DNA from: Hymenobacter citatus
Lineage (GTDB): Bacteria; Bacteroidota; Bacteroidia; Cytophagales; Hymenobacteraceae
Length of the DNA: 64,000 nt
Reading direction: 5' to 3'
NCBI RefSeq assembly: GCF_014333615.1
Contig: NZ_JACSCY010000019.1
Span: 25,927 to 89,926 of the forward strand
Positions 34,716-43,541 of this stretch are shown here, piece by piece. The position numbers were made by a program, and so were the translations under genes. The notes under the pieces are model-generated. The model was not told the origin of the DNA. It made no database searches and saw nothing but the letters and a program-made list of their open reading frames with translations. The number at the start of each line of letters is the position of its first letter. Position 1 is the first letter of the stretch.

Positions 34716-34761
34716 AAGAGCCGTGCTCGTGGCCACTCTGTTGGCACACGGCACGGCTCTT
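34716..34761. terminator. Hairpin between the Dabb and PAP2 genes
   Basis: An 11-bp perfect stem (AAGAGCCGTGC and complement) with a 24-nt partly paired loop lies between two convergent genes. It lacks a long T run, so strength as a terminator is uncertain. Confidence 0.55.
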
Positions 34762-34832
34762 CAGGTAGTAGACTTGTTAAAAAGGCAGAAATTTCATAAA
34801 ACTGATACGCTAGCAAAAGCTTTACCCGTGTT

Positions 34833-35534
34833 TTATATGGCGCTGCCTAAGACATAAGATAGTAGGGAGCGGACATCATTGAACATACTATTCATCTGGT
34901 AGGTCATCAGAAACAGCCCTATATAAAACAAACCTGGATGCTGCTGCTGCCACGTAAGAATAGGCGTATAGAAAATGCGCCGTATAGTTGGTAGATTAGC
35001 TAGACACGCAGCAACAATACCTACTAATGCTCCCACCACTATATCACTGGGATAATGATAGCCCAGAAAGACCCGTGGGAAACAAATCATTGATAGCGTA
35101 TAAAGCACTGCCAGAGTACCCAGCCAGCGGGAAAGAAAGAAAAAGCCTATAGATAGAGCAAAAAACATGGTTGCATGGTCGCTCGGAAAAGAGGTTCTGG
35201 TATCCAAATTTGCCAGTTGCTCAATAGGCGCAATCAAATTCAGCTCAGCAGTATAGAGTGGACGATTGCGAAAGGGTAGCACGTGCGTGAGCATACGGGT
35301 AGTGAACATACCTACCAGGCTTCCAACCAATATACCTATGATGATCAGCCGAGTCCGCTTGCTCGCCGCTGCGGTATCGTCTTTGAACCAAAGCCACCAA
35401 ATAGCTATCATAAATAGCCCGCATTTAACCAAGTTGTTGCCACTTACAAACAAGCTAAATGAGCTCCACGAAGGGGAATCAACAGCAAGTTTATTTAAAC
35501 CTACCAAAATCTGTGTGTCTATGTTCAGCAGCAT
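34833..35534 (-). CDS. PAP2-family membrane phosphatase
   Basis: A 233-residue inner-membrane phosphatase that may act on undecaprenyl pyrophosphate, phosphatidic acid or another lipid phosphate. The three PAP2 motifs are visible: the first around HVLPFRNRP, PSDHATMFFA for the second and GYHYPSDIVVG for the third. Five or six hydrophobic segments are seen (GLFMIAIWWLWF; LIIIGILVGSLVGMF; FFALSIGFFFLS; LAVLYTLSMICF). I chose the ATG at 35534; an earlier in-frame start would add 18 residues. G+C is visibly lower than in neighbours. Confidence 0.88.
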   Translation of the reverse strand: MLLNIDTQILVGLNKLAVDSPSWSSFSLFVSGNNLVKCGLFMIAIWWLWFKDDTAAASKRTRLIIIGILVGSLVGMFTTRMLTHVLPFRNRPLYTAELNLIAPIEQLANLDTRTSFPSDHATMFFALSIGFFFLSRWLGTLAVLYTLSMICFPRVFLGYHYPSDIVVGALVGIVAACLANLPTIRRIFYTPILTWQQQHPGLFYIGLFLMTYQMNSMFNDVRSLLSYVLGSAI

Positions 35535-35588
35535 AAGATTAGGATATATGTGAATTACAAGACGCAATAAATGACAAAAAAATAACAA

Positions 35589-36082
35589 AATAATAATAAT
35601 TAAATAACTAAATTATTGCTGACCCCTTAAAAACTTTTGCGGTTTAGAGAAAGTTTTCGAAGTATTATATGATTCCTTTTTTCTCCTATTTTTATTATTT
35701 AGAGAAGGATGCAAATACTTATTGCTCCGTGTCAGGTTAACTTATTCACACGACCCCAGGATACTCTGCCAAGCACTTGAATTAGATATAAATTTCTCTA
35801 GAAAATCCTCATGTATACGCACAAAAAAGCCCCTTACTAGCGGGGCGTTTTTGCGTCGTTATCTTACACTTTGTTTATTCCATGTTTGGGTAATAGTGTG
35901 TAGGTTGCTTTTGCGCCGTAGCTGCAAGAGCTTGTATAGGTCAAGCCAGCAAGAAATATCTGCTGCGATAATTTTGCTTTGCTGCCTGACTCTTTTTCAA
36001 GGCAAGGTACATAGCTAGATCATGGACATTTGGGCAGCAATCATCTTTCCATGCAATGCAGGCTAACACTGCACAGTATCGA
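35589..36082. other. AT-rich gap with a small hairpin
   Basis: About 490 bp with low G+C. The only clear structure is a GCCCC/GGGGC hairpin flanked by A and T runs at 35823-35852, which could terminate the BLUF gene transcript coming from the right. The open frame at 35722-36018 shows no protein-like features and I do not call it. Confidence 0.5.
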
Positions 36083-36673
36083 CTACGTGTGCAAGTAAGT
36101 AGTTGGATAATCACGTCTCCACTCTGCCAGCAGAACCAACAGTGTCGGGTCGGTAATAGGAATTTTGGGTAGCAGCAAACGGTACCGTTGCGCTTGCCAA
36201 TAGTCCAACAGCCAGTAAAATTCTTCGGGCTCAGGATCAGCAAACGCCATGGCCCACCCGGTAAACACCCGTTGTGACTGCACAGCGCGGTACAACATCG
36301 TAATCTGCTGGTGCCGTCTGTCCTTCTGGATGCGCGCGTAAAGAGGCTCTAAAACGTCTTCGCCTCCTTCCAGAAACTGAATGAAGTGACCATTATGGTA
36401 GAAAAGTAGACCTGTAATACCGTGCTGCTGATTATAGGTCCGCGCTTCTTCCAATAAATCAACTAGCTCTGCCTCTGAAAATGATTGCCGTGCCCGGCTC
36501 TCATATACTAGTCGTAAAATAGGTACTTCAGGCAGTTTGTGTTGCTGGCTGATAGTTGATAATGCCGTTGCAACCAGATAGTCGGGCAACTCAGGAAGCG
36601 GCAGTGTAGCTGTAGCAGCAGCCAAACGCAAAAGTGCATGGTGACGCTGCGAAGTAGTTAACGATGACTCCAC
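36083..36673 (-). CDS. BLUF-domain blue-light sensor protein
   Basis: A 196-residue flavin photoreceptor. After a ~50-residue helical N-terminal extension, the BLUF domain spans about 52-145: Tyr57 (RLVYESRA), Asn81 (RTYNQQHGITG), Gln99 (FIQFLEG), Trp140 and Met142 (WAMAF), the full photocycle set. About 50 C-terminal residues are helical and presumably bind a partner. It is a stand-alone (short) BLUF protein with no enzyme domain. The start is GTG at 36673; an in-frame stop just upstream leaves no other choice. It is the second BLUF protein in the window. Confidence 0.92.
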   Translation of the reverse strand: MESSLTTSQRHHALLRLAAATATLPLPELPDYLVATALSTISQQHKLPEVPILRLVYESRARQSFSEAELVDLLEEARTYNQQHGITGLLFYHNGHFIQFLEGGEDVLEPLYARIQKDRRHQQITMLYRAVQSQRVFTGWAMAFADPEPEEFYWLLDYWQAQRYRLLLPKIPITDPTLLVLLAEWRRDYPTTYLHT

Positions 36674-36699
36674 CTGCCCATGTACGTATCAGGGCTTAT

Positions 36700-37419
36700 T
36701 TAGATTAAATCTCCTAGCTCCCGCACCCCCAGAATTCGCTCTTTCGTGAAGCCTTCGCCAAACTCTACCCCTATCATGTGGCCAAACTCGCGGGCACGGG
36801 CTTCCATAAACTTGCTAAACTCCAACGACGAGAGGTACGTGCTAGGCGCATCTAGGTCGGGGTTAAAGAATTGCGTTTTATAGGCAAGTATAGACGCCCA
36901 CTTCTTTTCCCAGTGTGGGGTGATGTCCACCACAAAGTCGGGCATAATAGGGCGGTCCTGAATGAAATGGTAGACGTGCTTAGGCCGCCATGCCGCTTGG
37001 GGCTGACCAGCCTCGTCCAGCGTTTCAATCATGCGCAGGCCCGCCAGAAAACAGGCATCGGTAATAAGCTGGGCGGCGCGGCCGTGGTCGGGGTGGCGGT
37101 CGGTTACAGCGTTACACAGTACCACATCGGGTTGGTGGCGGCGCAGAGCGGCGATGATAGGGAGCTGATGTTCCCGGTCGTTGCGGAAAAAGCCGTCGGG
37201 TAGGCTCAAGTTTTCGCGCACCGACACGCCCAGGAGCTGGCTGGCCTCGGCGGCCTCGGCAGCCCGTGTTTCGGGCGTGCCGCGCGTACCTAGCTCCCCG
37301 CGTGTGAGGTCCACGATTCCAATCTTTTTTCCTAGAGCCGTAGCCGCCAGTAACGTGCCGGCACAAGACATTTCCACATCGTCCGGGTGGGCCGCAATAG
37401 CCAGAATATCGAGCTTCAT
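36700..37419 (-). CDS. bshB1: Bacillithiol biosynthesis N-acetylglucosaminyl-malate deacetylase
   Basis: Removes the acetyl group from GlcNAc-malate in bacillithiol synthesis (cytosol, zinc-dependent). The 239-residue LmbE-like protein has AHPDDVE at 10-16, VDLTRGELGTRG and DRHPDHGRAA (metal-binding His pair). The end EFGHMIGVEFGEGF is typical of the BshB1 group. No bshA or bshC gene is in the window. An F4-like array sits just upstream of the ATG. Confidence 0.93.
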   Translation of the reverse strand: MKLDILAIAAHPDDVEMSCAGTLLAATALGKKIGIVDLTRGELGTRGTPETRAAEAAEASQLLGVSVRENLSLPDGFFRNDREHQLPIIAALRRHQPDVVLCNAVTDRHPDHGRAAQLITDACFLAGLRMIETLDEAGQPQAAWRPKHVYHFIQDRPIMPDFVVDITPHWEKKWASILAYKTQFFNPDLDAPSTYLSSLEFSKFMEARAREFGHMIGVEFGEGFTKERILGVRELGDLI

Positions 37420-37427
37420 TTTGTATG

Positions 37428-37460
37428 GGGTCTTGGAGTTTTGGAGACTGAGGGTCTTTG
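37428..37460 (-). repeat. Degenerate F4 array before bshB1
   Basis: On the minus strand units related to CCAAGACC (with CTCCAAAACTCCAAGACCCC) end about 8 bp before the bshB1 ATG. Same orientation as the other F4 arrays, but more decayed. Confidence 0.65.
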
Positions 37461-37532
37461 ATTTTAGTTACGATGCATTGCAGTCCCTCATGGCTTGCAG
37501 AACATCAACCAAGACATGCAGTCACCAAAACT

Positions 37533-38639
37533 CTATTTTATCCGTAGCGTACGGCCCGGACGCAGGATACCTATGTTGCCATTCAAGCGACGTATCTGCG
37601 CCTGCGATACGCCATATTTCTGCGCAATTCCCGAAACTGTGTCACCCGACCGGATACGGTGCGTGACCGTGCGCCGCGCCGAGGATGCGCCTCGGCTCCC
37701 GCTTCTGCCCGACGACGAACGGCTACTCAGCGCCCGGCTATAGTAGTTGAACAGGGCCGAGGTGATCTGAAAATTATCACTCCACAGCTTATATTCCGGG
37801 AAGTCATACATCCGGGATGGGTCGATGGGGTTGCCCTCATAGCGCACCTCAAAGTGCAGATGCGAGCCGGTGCTCCGCCCGGTGCTACCACCCAGGCCAA
37901 TTACTTCCCCAGCCTTTACAAAGGTGCCTACGGGTAGCAGCGACTTACTCAGGTGACCGTACAGGGTTTCTACCCCATTATAGTGCCGTACTAGTAGGTA
38001 GTTACCATAGCCCGAGCCGTCCCACTTCGAGATGCGAATTACTCCGTCGAAAGCGGCCCGCACGGAGTCGCCGGTTTCTAGGTCCAGGTCTACCCCATAG
38101 TGCCAGCGGCCGTTCCGAAACTTGAAGGCGGAAGTAATGGGAGTCGTTTCCAGTGGCATGCGGGCAAAGCGTTGCCGAGGCACGTCGGTGAGTTGCAGGT
38201 TGAGCGTATCCTTGATGCGGCGGCCATCTACCCGGTAGGGGTTGATGTTACGCGTGTCCCAGATGGCGTAGTAACCTGCTACTTTAATCCAGGTGCTGTC
38301 AATCAACACTTCCTCCGACGTTTCCACAATCTGCTGCTCTCCTTCGTTCAGGGAGGTAGTATCCTCGTTGACGATGGAGAGCTTCTTGGCGGGGTTGAAG
38401 AGAATGGATTTGGCAGCCTCCGAATTTTCGTCGGGTAGGTCTTCCGTTTCAACGGTTACTTTAGTCTTTGGGGTAACCTTCTTAATGGTTGGCGATTTGA
38501 TCTGAAAGAAATCACGACGCTTTGTGCTCGTTTTGGGTTTGGCTGTCCGGCGGCGTTGTGCCAGCCCCTGTTCAGGTAAGGCAAGCAGAAAGACCGCCAA
38601 CAGCACCGGCCATAACCAGGTTTTTATCAGATGAAGCAA
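37533..38639 (-). CDS. Exported M23 peptidase with LysM domain
   Basis: A 368-residue periplasmic or surface wall hydrolase. The signal peptide is about 1-28 (cut near GLAQ). A basic linker follows, then the M23/LytM domain at about 170-275 with zinc ligands His180, Asp184 (WHYGVDLD) and His262 (SHLHFEV) and catalytic His229 (LYGHL). A Ser-rich linker leads to one LysM peptidoglycan-binding domain at about 322-368 (THRIRSGDTVSGIAQKYGVS). All zinc ligands are present, so it may be an active endopeptidase rather than an EnvC-like activator. The start is TTG at 38639, bounded by an in-frame stop upstream. Confidence 0.9.
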   Translation of the reverse strand: MLHLIKTWLWPVLLAVFLLALPEQGLAQRRRTAKPKTSTKRRDFFQIKSPTIKKVTPKTKVTVETEDLPDENSEAAKSILFNPAKKLSIVNEDTTSLNEGEQQIVETSEEVLIDSTWIKVAGYYAIWDTRNINPYRVDGRRIKDTLNLQLTDVPRQRFARMPLETTPITSAFKFRNGRWHYGVDLDLETGDSVRAAFDGVIRISKWDGSGYGNYLLVRHYNGVETLYGHLSKSLLPVGTFVKAGEVIGLGGSTGRSTGSHLHFEVRYEGNPIDPSRMYDFPEYKLWSDNFQITSALFNYYSRALSSRSSSGRSGSRGASSARRTVTHRIRSGDTVSGIAQKYGVSQAQIRRLNGNIGILRPGRTLRIK

Positions 38640-38665
38640 GAGAAATCAATAAAATGGTGAAAAAA

Positions 38666-38766
38666 GTGAGATGGTGAGATAGTGAGATGGTGCGTATGAC
38701 AGCTTACAGCTAGATTCTAAGCAAATAGAACGTCAATCGCACCATCTCACCATTTCACCATCTCAC
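38666..38766. repeat. F1 intergenic hairpin, copy f
   Basis: Arms 38666-38700 and 38732-38766 are complementary over 35 bp with few mismatches (GTGAGATGGTGAGATAGTGA type). The element fills the gap between trxB (stop at 38770) and the M23 gene. Confidence 0.92.
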
Positions 38767-38769
38767 CAC

Positions 38770-39714
38770 TTAGTGCAGCCCCAGCGCGGCCAAGTAGCGC
38801 TCTGCATCCAGGGCAGCCATGCAGCCCGTACCAGCGGCTGTCACGGCCTGACGGTAGGTGAAGTCCTGCACGTCGCCACAGGCAAACACGCCGTCTACGT
38901 TGGTTTTGCTGGTGCCCGGAATAGTTTTCAAGTAGCCCTGCTCGTCGTGGTGCAAGTAGGGTTGGAAAATCTTGGAGTTTGGCTCGTGCCCAATTGCAAC
39001 GAAAAAGCCCTGCACTGTAATATCCCGGCACTCGTGAGAAAGCACGTTTTTCACGCGTACGCCTTCCACGGCATGCTCGCCTAGCACCTCGTCCGTTACG
39101 GTGTCAAACAGCACCTCAATCTTGGGATTATCGAGCACACGCTGCTGCATAATTTTGGAAGCACGCATCTCACTCTTCCGCACAATCATATATACCTTGC
39201 TGGCCAAGTTGGCAAGATAAGTAGCTTCTTCGGCCGCCGTATCGCCGGCGCCCACAATAGCTACGTCCATGTTGCGGTAAAAGAAACCGTCGCACACGGC
39301 GCAGGCCGACACGCCCGAGCCGTTCAAACGAGCCTCCGACTCCAGCCCCAACCACTTAGCCGAGGCACCCGTGGCAATAATCACCGCATCGGCCGTGAGT
39401 TCTTTATTTTCATCGATGGTGATTTTGTGCGGATGGCTTGAAAAGTCCACCGCCGTTGCCAAGCCATAGCGGATATCTGTACCGAAGCGTTCCGCCTGCT
39501 TCTTCAAATCCTCCATCATCGACGGCCCCATCACCCCATCGGGGTATCCGGGAAAATTCTCCACATCATTGGTAATCGTGAGTTGGCCTCCGGGTTGCAA
39601 GCCCTGGTACATAACAGGTTGCATGTTGGCGCGGGCAGCATAAATAGCGGCTGTATAGCCCGCCGGCCCCGAGCCGATAATCAGACACTTTATGTGTTCA
39701 GCAGTAGTAGTCAT
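38770..39714 (-). CDS. trxB: Thioredoxin reductase
   Basis: Reduces thioredoxin with NADPH through FAD (cytosol). The 314-residue protein has the FAD loop GSGPAGYTAA (14-23), the redox pair Cys138/Cys141 in SACAVCDG, the NADPH loop GAGDTAAEEA and the end block VFACGDVQD. I chose the ATG at 39714 (MTTTAEHIK); a longer open frame to 39813 gives an N-terminus with no family match. A TACCTTTG box lies 26 bp upstream. Confidence 0.95.
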   Translation of the reverse strand: MTTTAEHIKCLIIGSGPAGYTAAIYAARANMQPVMYQGLQPGGQLTITNDVENFPGYPDGVMGPSMMEDLKKQAERFGTDIRYGLATAVDFSSHPHKITIDENKELTADAVIIATGASAKWLGLESEARLNGSGVSACAVCDGFFYRNMDVAIVGAGDTAAEEATYLANLASKVYMIVRKSEMRASKIMQQRVLDNPKIEVLFDTVTDEVLGEHAVEGVRVKNVLSHECRDITVQGFFVAIGHEPNSKIFQPYLHHDEQGYLKTIPGTSKTNVDGVFACGDVQDFTYRQAVTAAGTGCMAALDAERYLAALGLH

Positions 39715-39740
39715 TGTGCTGGTGAAAGCAGTGTGAAAGA

Positions 39741-39748
39741 CAAAGGTA
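39741..39748 (-). promoter_or_regulatory. Candidate -7 box for trxB
   Basis: TACCTTTG on the minus strand matches TAnnTTTG, 26 bp before the trxB ATG. Confidence 0.5.
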
Positions 39749-39855
39749 AGCGTAGCCAAAAATTTCGGCCGCGACTGGTCTACCTGACAAGAGAAAACCG
39801 ATAAAACCGGCACTGAAGTTTATTCAGTTCTTTGCCCCGAGGTAGAACGGCAATA

Positions 39856-39885
39856 AAAAACCCCAACAACTGGGCTGGGGTTTTT
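39856..39885 (-). terminator. Terminator of rpoD
   Basis: Stem AAAAACCCCA/TGGGGTTTTT with a 10-nt loop and a T run on the minus strand, 20 bp past the rpoD stop at 39906. Confidence 0.85.
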
Positions 39886-39905
39886 CGGGTAGAAATAAAA
39901 AACGC

Positions 39906-40769
39906 TTACCCCAGGTAGGGCTTCAGCGCTTTAGAGCGAGATGTGTGACGCAAACGGCGAATGGCCTTCTCCTTGATCTGGCGTACCCGCTCACGGGTGA
40001 GGTTGAATTTCTCGCCAATTTCTTCCAGCGTGAGCGAGTGCTCACCGTTCAGACCAAAGTAAAGTGTAATCACATCAGCTTCGCGCTTGGTGAGGGTAGA
40101 GAGGGCACGCTGCACTTCTTTGCGCAGTGAGTCGTTCATCAAACCCGTATCAGGCGACTCCTCATCTTCGTTTTCGAGTACGTCTAGCAGACGGTTTTCC
40201 TCGCCTTGCACAAACGGCGCATCTACCGACACGTGGCGACCCGAAATTTTTAGGGTATCCACTACCTCAGAAGTCGTGAGCTCCAACACTTCGGCAATTT
40301 CCTCCGGCGAAGGCTCCCGCTCGAACTTCTGCTCCAGCTCCGAGAACGACTTGCTGATCTTGTTCAACGAGCCTACCCGGTTCAGAGGCAAACGCACGAT
40401 GCGCGACTGCTCAGCCAGGGCTTGTAGAATGGACTGGCGAATCCACCATACGGCGTAGGAAATAAATTTGAAGCCGCGCGTTTCATCAAAGCGCTTGGCG
40501 GCTTTGATCAGGCCGAGGTTGCCCTCATTGATCAAATCGCCCAGCGAAAGCCCTTGGTTTTGGTATTGCTTGGCCACCGACACCACGAAGCGCAGGTTAG
40601 CTTTGGTCAGCTTTTCCAGCGCTTGCTGGTCGCCTTCCTTGATGCGTTGCGCCAGCGTCACCTCCTCGTCGGGAGTGAGCAGATCTACCTTGCCAATCTC
40701 CTGGAGGTATTTATCCAGCGACTGGCTTTCGCGGTTGGTAATCTGCTTGCTGATTTTTAGCTGTCTCAT
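39906..40769 (-). CDS. rpoD: Primary sigma factor, short Bacteroidota type
   Basis: Directs RNA polymerase to housekeeping promoters. The 287-residue protein lacks region 1.1 and the large non-conserved insert, as usual in this phylum. Region 1.2 is at about 20-50, region 2 contains NLRFVVSVAKQYQNQGLSLG and AVWWIRQSILQALAEQSR, region 3 follows, and region 4 ends in SLTLEEIGEKFNLTRERVRQ (the -35/-33 reading helix). It probably reads the TAnnTTTG boxes noted here. Confidence 0.96.
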   Translation of the reverse strand: MRQLKISKQITNRESQSLDKYLQEIGKVDLLTPDEEVTLAQRIKEGDQQALEKLTKANLRFVVSVAKQYQNQGLSLGDLINEGNLGLIKAAKRFDETRGFKFISYAVWWIRQSILQALAEQSRIVRLPLNRVGSLNKISKSFSELEQKFEREPSPEEIAEVLELTTSEVVDTLKISGRHVSVDAPFVQGEENRLLDVLENEDEESPDTGLMNDSLRKEVQRALSTLTKREADVITLYFGLNGEHSLTLEEIGEKFNLTRERVRQIKEKAIRRLRHTSRSKALKPYLG

Positions 40770-40886
40770 TGCAGGCGCTAAAGAATTGTATTTCTAAAAG
40801 TTGAATAGCAGCTTCCTTCTGTGGGAGCCGGACATTGGTTAGCAACAGTCCAACCCCCACGAAAGTTCGTACGTCGTCTGCTGCGC

Positions 40887-43037
40887 TTAGTTGGCCGAGG
40901 TAGCCTGCTCCGGTTTCGGCAGCAAAACTTTGCGCGACAACCGGTACTTACCGGTCTTTTTGTCAATGTCCAGCAGCTTTACGTCAATCTCCTGCCCTAC
41001 CTCCAGCACGCCTTCCAGCGACGCCAGACGCTCGTGGGCTACTTCCGAGATGTGCAGTAGGCCGTCTTTGCCTGGCATAATCTCCACGAAAGCGCCATAG
41101 GGCTGGATGCTGCGCACTTTGCCTTTGTATGTCTCGCCTACCTCGGGCTGGGCCGCAATGGCCCGGATGCGCGAAATAGCCGCTTCCATATCCTCTTGGT
41201 TAGAGGCGAAAATGCTTACGTGGCCTTTTTCGTCTTTTTCCTCGATGATAACCGTGGCGTTGGTGTCCTTCTGAATTTGCTGAATAACCTTACCGCCAGG
41301 CCCGATAACCGCACCAATGAACTCCTTGTCGATGAGCATTTTGTGCGAGCGGGGCGTGTGAGGCTTCAATTCAGAAGCTGGCGCCGAAATAGTCTTCGCC
41401 ATTTCGCGCAGGATGTGCAAACGTCCCTCGCGCGCTTGGTGCAGTGCCTTGGTCAGGATTTCATTGCTTAGGCCCTGGATTTTGATATCCATTTGGCAAG
41501 CTACAATGCCCTTCTCCGTACCCGTCACTTTGAAGTCCATATCGCCAAGGTGGTCTTCATCGCCCAAAATATCCGAAAGCACAGCGTATTCGCCGGTTTC
41601 TTTATCTTGTACAAGACCCATGGCAATACCCGACACAGCAGAGCGGATCTTGATACCGGCATCCATAAGTGCAAGCGAGGCCGCGCACACCGTCGCCATC
41701 GACGACGAGCCATTTGACTCCAGAATATCCGACACAATGCGGATGGTGTAAGGATTCTCCTCTTCGGGTGGCAACACTTTCTTGATGGAGCGCATAGCCA
41801 AGTTGCCGTGCCCTACCTCCCGACGGCCGGGGCCACGGTTAGGCTTTACCTCGCCGGTCGAGAAAGCCGGGAAGTTATAGTGCAGCATAAACTTGCTGTA
41901 GCCCGACTGCATCGCCGAGTCAATAATCTGCTCGTCGAGCTTGGTACCGAGAGCTACCGTCGTCAACGATTGGGTTTCGCCACGCGTGAACAGCGAAGAG
42001 CCGTGTGCACCGGGCAGGTAGTTCACCTCCGACCAGATTGGACGGATTTCGGTCAGCTTACGCCCGTCCAGACGCGTGCCTTCCTTGATCATCATATCGC
42101 GAATGGCCTTCTTCTCCGCGGAAGAGTAGTAACGACCAAATTGCTTCATGTCCAGCTCGGGCTGCTCCGCCACCAGTTGCTCCAGGAATTGGTCGCGCAC
42201 GCCACCGAAACCCTTCTTACGGCCTGATTTGCTGGCGTCACCCAGCTTTGCTACGTTGTAAGCCAAGTCGTATATACCCTGCGTAATGCGGGTGCGCAGA
42301 TCCTCGTTTTCTTCGTACTTGGGGTACTCGCGCTTCGTGTGCGATTTCTCCACAGCGGTAGCCAGTTCCTGCTGCACGCGAACCTGCTCTTTGATGGCCT
42401 CGTGGGCATAGGCAATGGCTTCCACCATTTCTTCCTCGCTCACTTCATCCATCTCACCCTCTACCATCGCCACCGAGTCGGCCGTTGCGCCCACAATAAG
42501 GTCGATGTCGGCACGGGCAATGTCAGCCGTCAGCGGGTTGATCTGAAGCTTACCATCGATACGAGCCACGCGTACTTCCGAAATCGGACCAGCAAACGGA
42601 ATATCTGAAATCGACAGAGCCGCCGAAGCCGCCAAAGCCGCCAGCGCATCCGGCTGCACATCTTTATCAGCTGAAATCAGCGAAATCATCACCTGTACTT
42701 CGTAGTGATAATCCTTGGGGAACATCGGCCGCAGAATGCGGTCTACGAGGCGCGAAACCAATACTTCGTAATCAGACAAACGCCCTTCGCGGCGCTGAAA
42801 CGAACCGGGAATTTTACCGGCACCACCGAATTTTTCCTGATAATCAACCGACAGAGGGAGGAAGTCTACCCCATCGCGCTGCGAGGGTTGCGACACCACC
42901 GTCGCCAGCAACATGGCATCCCCGAGGCGAACAACAACTGCCCCGTCAGCAAACTTGGCCAGTTTGCCAGTTTCAATTGAAATTTGCCGACCATCCGGCA
43001 GGGTAATATATTTTGTAACCGCGTTGTAATTGGGCAT
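40887..43037 (-). CDS. pnp: Polyribonucleotide nucleotidyltransferase
   Basis: Phosphorolytic 3'-5' exoribonuclease that degrades mRNA (cytosol, trimer). The 716-residue protein has two RNase PH domains (about 1-240 and 310-560), a helical linker, a KH domain with IGAVIGPGGKVIQQIQ and an S1 domain (GETYKGKVRSIQPYGAFVEI; DGLLHISEV) near the end. Length is normal. It follows rpsO on the same strand with a strong terminator in between, the classic rpsO-pnp order. Confidence 0.97.
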   Translation of the reverse strand: MPNYNAVTKYITLPDGRQISIETGKLAKFADGAVVVRLGDAMLLATVVSQPSQRDGVDFLPLSVDYQEKFGGAGKIPGSFQRREGRLSDYEVLVSRLVDRILRPMFPKDYHYEVQVMISLISADKDVQPDALAALAASAALSISDIPFAGPISEVRVARIDGKLQINPLTADIARADIDLIVGATADSVAMVEGEMDEVSEEEMVEAIAYAHEAIKEQVRVQQELATAVEKSHTKREYPKYEENEDLRTRITQGIYDLAYNVAKLGDASKSGRKKGFGGVRDQFLEQLVAEQPELDMKQFGRYYSSAEKKAIRDMMIKEGTRLDGRKLTEIRPIWSEVNYLPGAHGSSLFTRGETQSLTTVALGTKLDEQIIDSAMQSGYSKFMLHYNFPAFSTGEVKPNRGPGRREVGHGNLAMRSIKKVLPPEEENPYTIRIVSDILESNGSSSMATVCAASLALMDAGIKIRSAVSGIAMGLVQDKETGEYAVLSDILGDEDHLGDMDFKVTGTEKGIVACQMDIKIQGLSNEILTKALHQAREGRLHILREMAKTISAPASELKPHTPRSHKMLIDKEFIGAVIGPGGKVIQQIQKDTNATVIIEEKDEKGHVSIFASNQEDMEAAISRIRAIAAQPEVGETYKGKVRSIQPYGAFVEIMPGKDGLLHISEVAHERLASLEGVLEVGQEIDVKLLDIDKKTGKYRLSRKVLLPKPEQATSAN

Positions 43038-43158
43038 CTTGTGTGGTTGGAGATGAGATGGTAGAAGTGAGATAGAAGCCTTCTATTTGGAGTAGAACAC
43101 CAAACTGCGGGGTTTTGTCCCACCTTTTAGTGTGCCCGGCTACTATCTCCCGCCAGGC

Positions 43159-43201
43159 AAAAAAAAGAGTAGGGAACCCTTGTGACAGGGCTCCCTACTC
43201 T
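43159..43201 (-). terminator. Terminator between rpsO and pnp
   Basis: Arms 43166-43175 and 43192-43201 are a perfect 10-bp stem (AGAGTAGGGA/TCCCTACTCT) extended by CCCT/AGGG after a one-base mismatch, followed on the minus strand by eight T. It lies 13 bp past the rpsO stop, so pnp needs read-through or its own promoter. Confidence 0.92.
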
Positions 43202-43213
43202 CGGCAGCGGGGC

Positions 43214-43489
43214 TTACTTACGGATACCCAGCTCCTTGATGATAGCACGGTAGCGGTTGATTTCGCGGTGCTGCAGGTAATCCAACAGGCGGCGACGCTT
43301 ACCCACCAGCTTCAGCAGGCCCAAACGGGTCGAGTAATCCTTCTTGTTCACCTTCAGGTGCTCCGTCAGGTGCGTAATGCGGTGGGTGAATAGCGCGATT
43401 TGCGATTCAGCAGAACCAGTATCAGCGGCATTTTTTTGTAGGCTATTTTTCTCAAAAATAGCCTGTTTAGCTTCGGTAGTAAGTTTCAT
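43214..43489 (-). CDS. rpsO: 30S ribosomal protein S15
   Basis: Binds 16S rRNA at the central domain. The 91-residue protein has the family signature DTGSAESQIALFTHRITHL, LKVNKKDYSTRLGLLKLVG and RRLLDYLQHREINRY. A promoter and a 5'-leader hairpin lie upstream, and a strong terminator downstream. S15 often controls its own mRNA through leader structures, which may apply here. Confidence 0.98.
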   Translation of the reverse strand: MKLTTEAKQAIFEKNSLQKNAADTGSAESQIALFTHRITHLTEHLKVNKKDYSTRLGLLKLVGKRRRLLDYLQHREINRYRAIIKELGIRK

Positions 43490-43541
43490 CGGCAGATAGG
43501 TCTCCCCGTCTTTGATTTAAAAGGTAAAAAGAATTTTCAAT

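Noticed and set aside
35722..36018. 98-codon open frame in the AT-rich gap
   Set aside because: No domain, no start signal, and it crosses a terminator-like hairpin.
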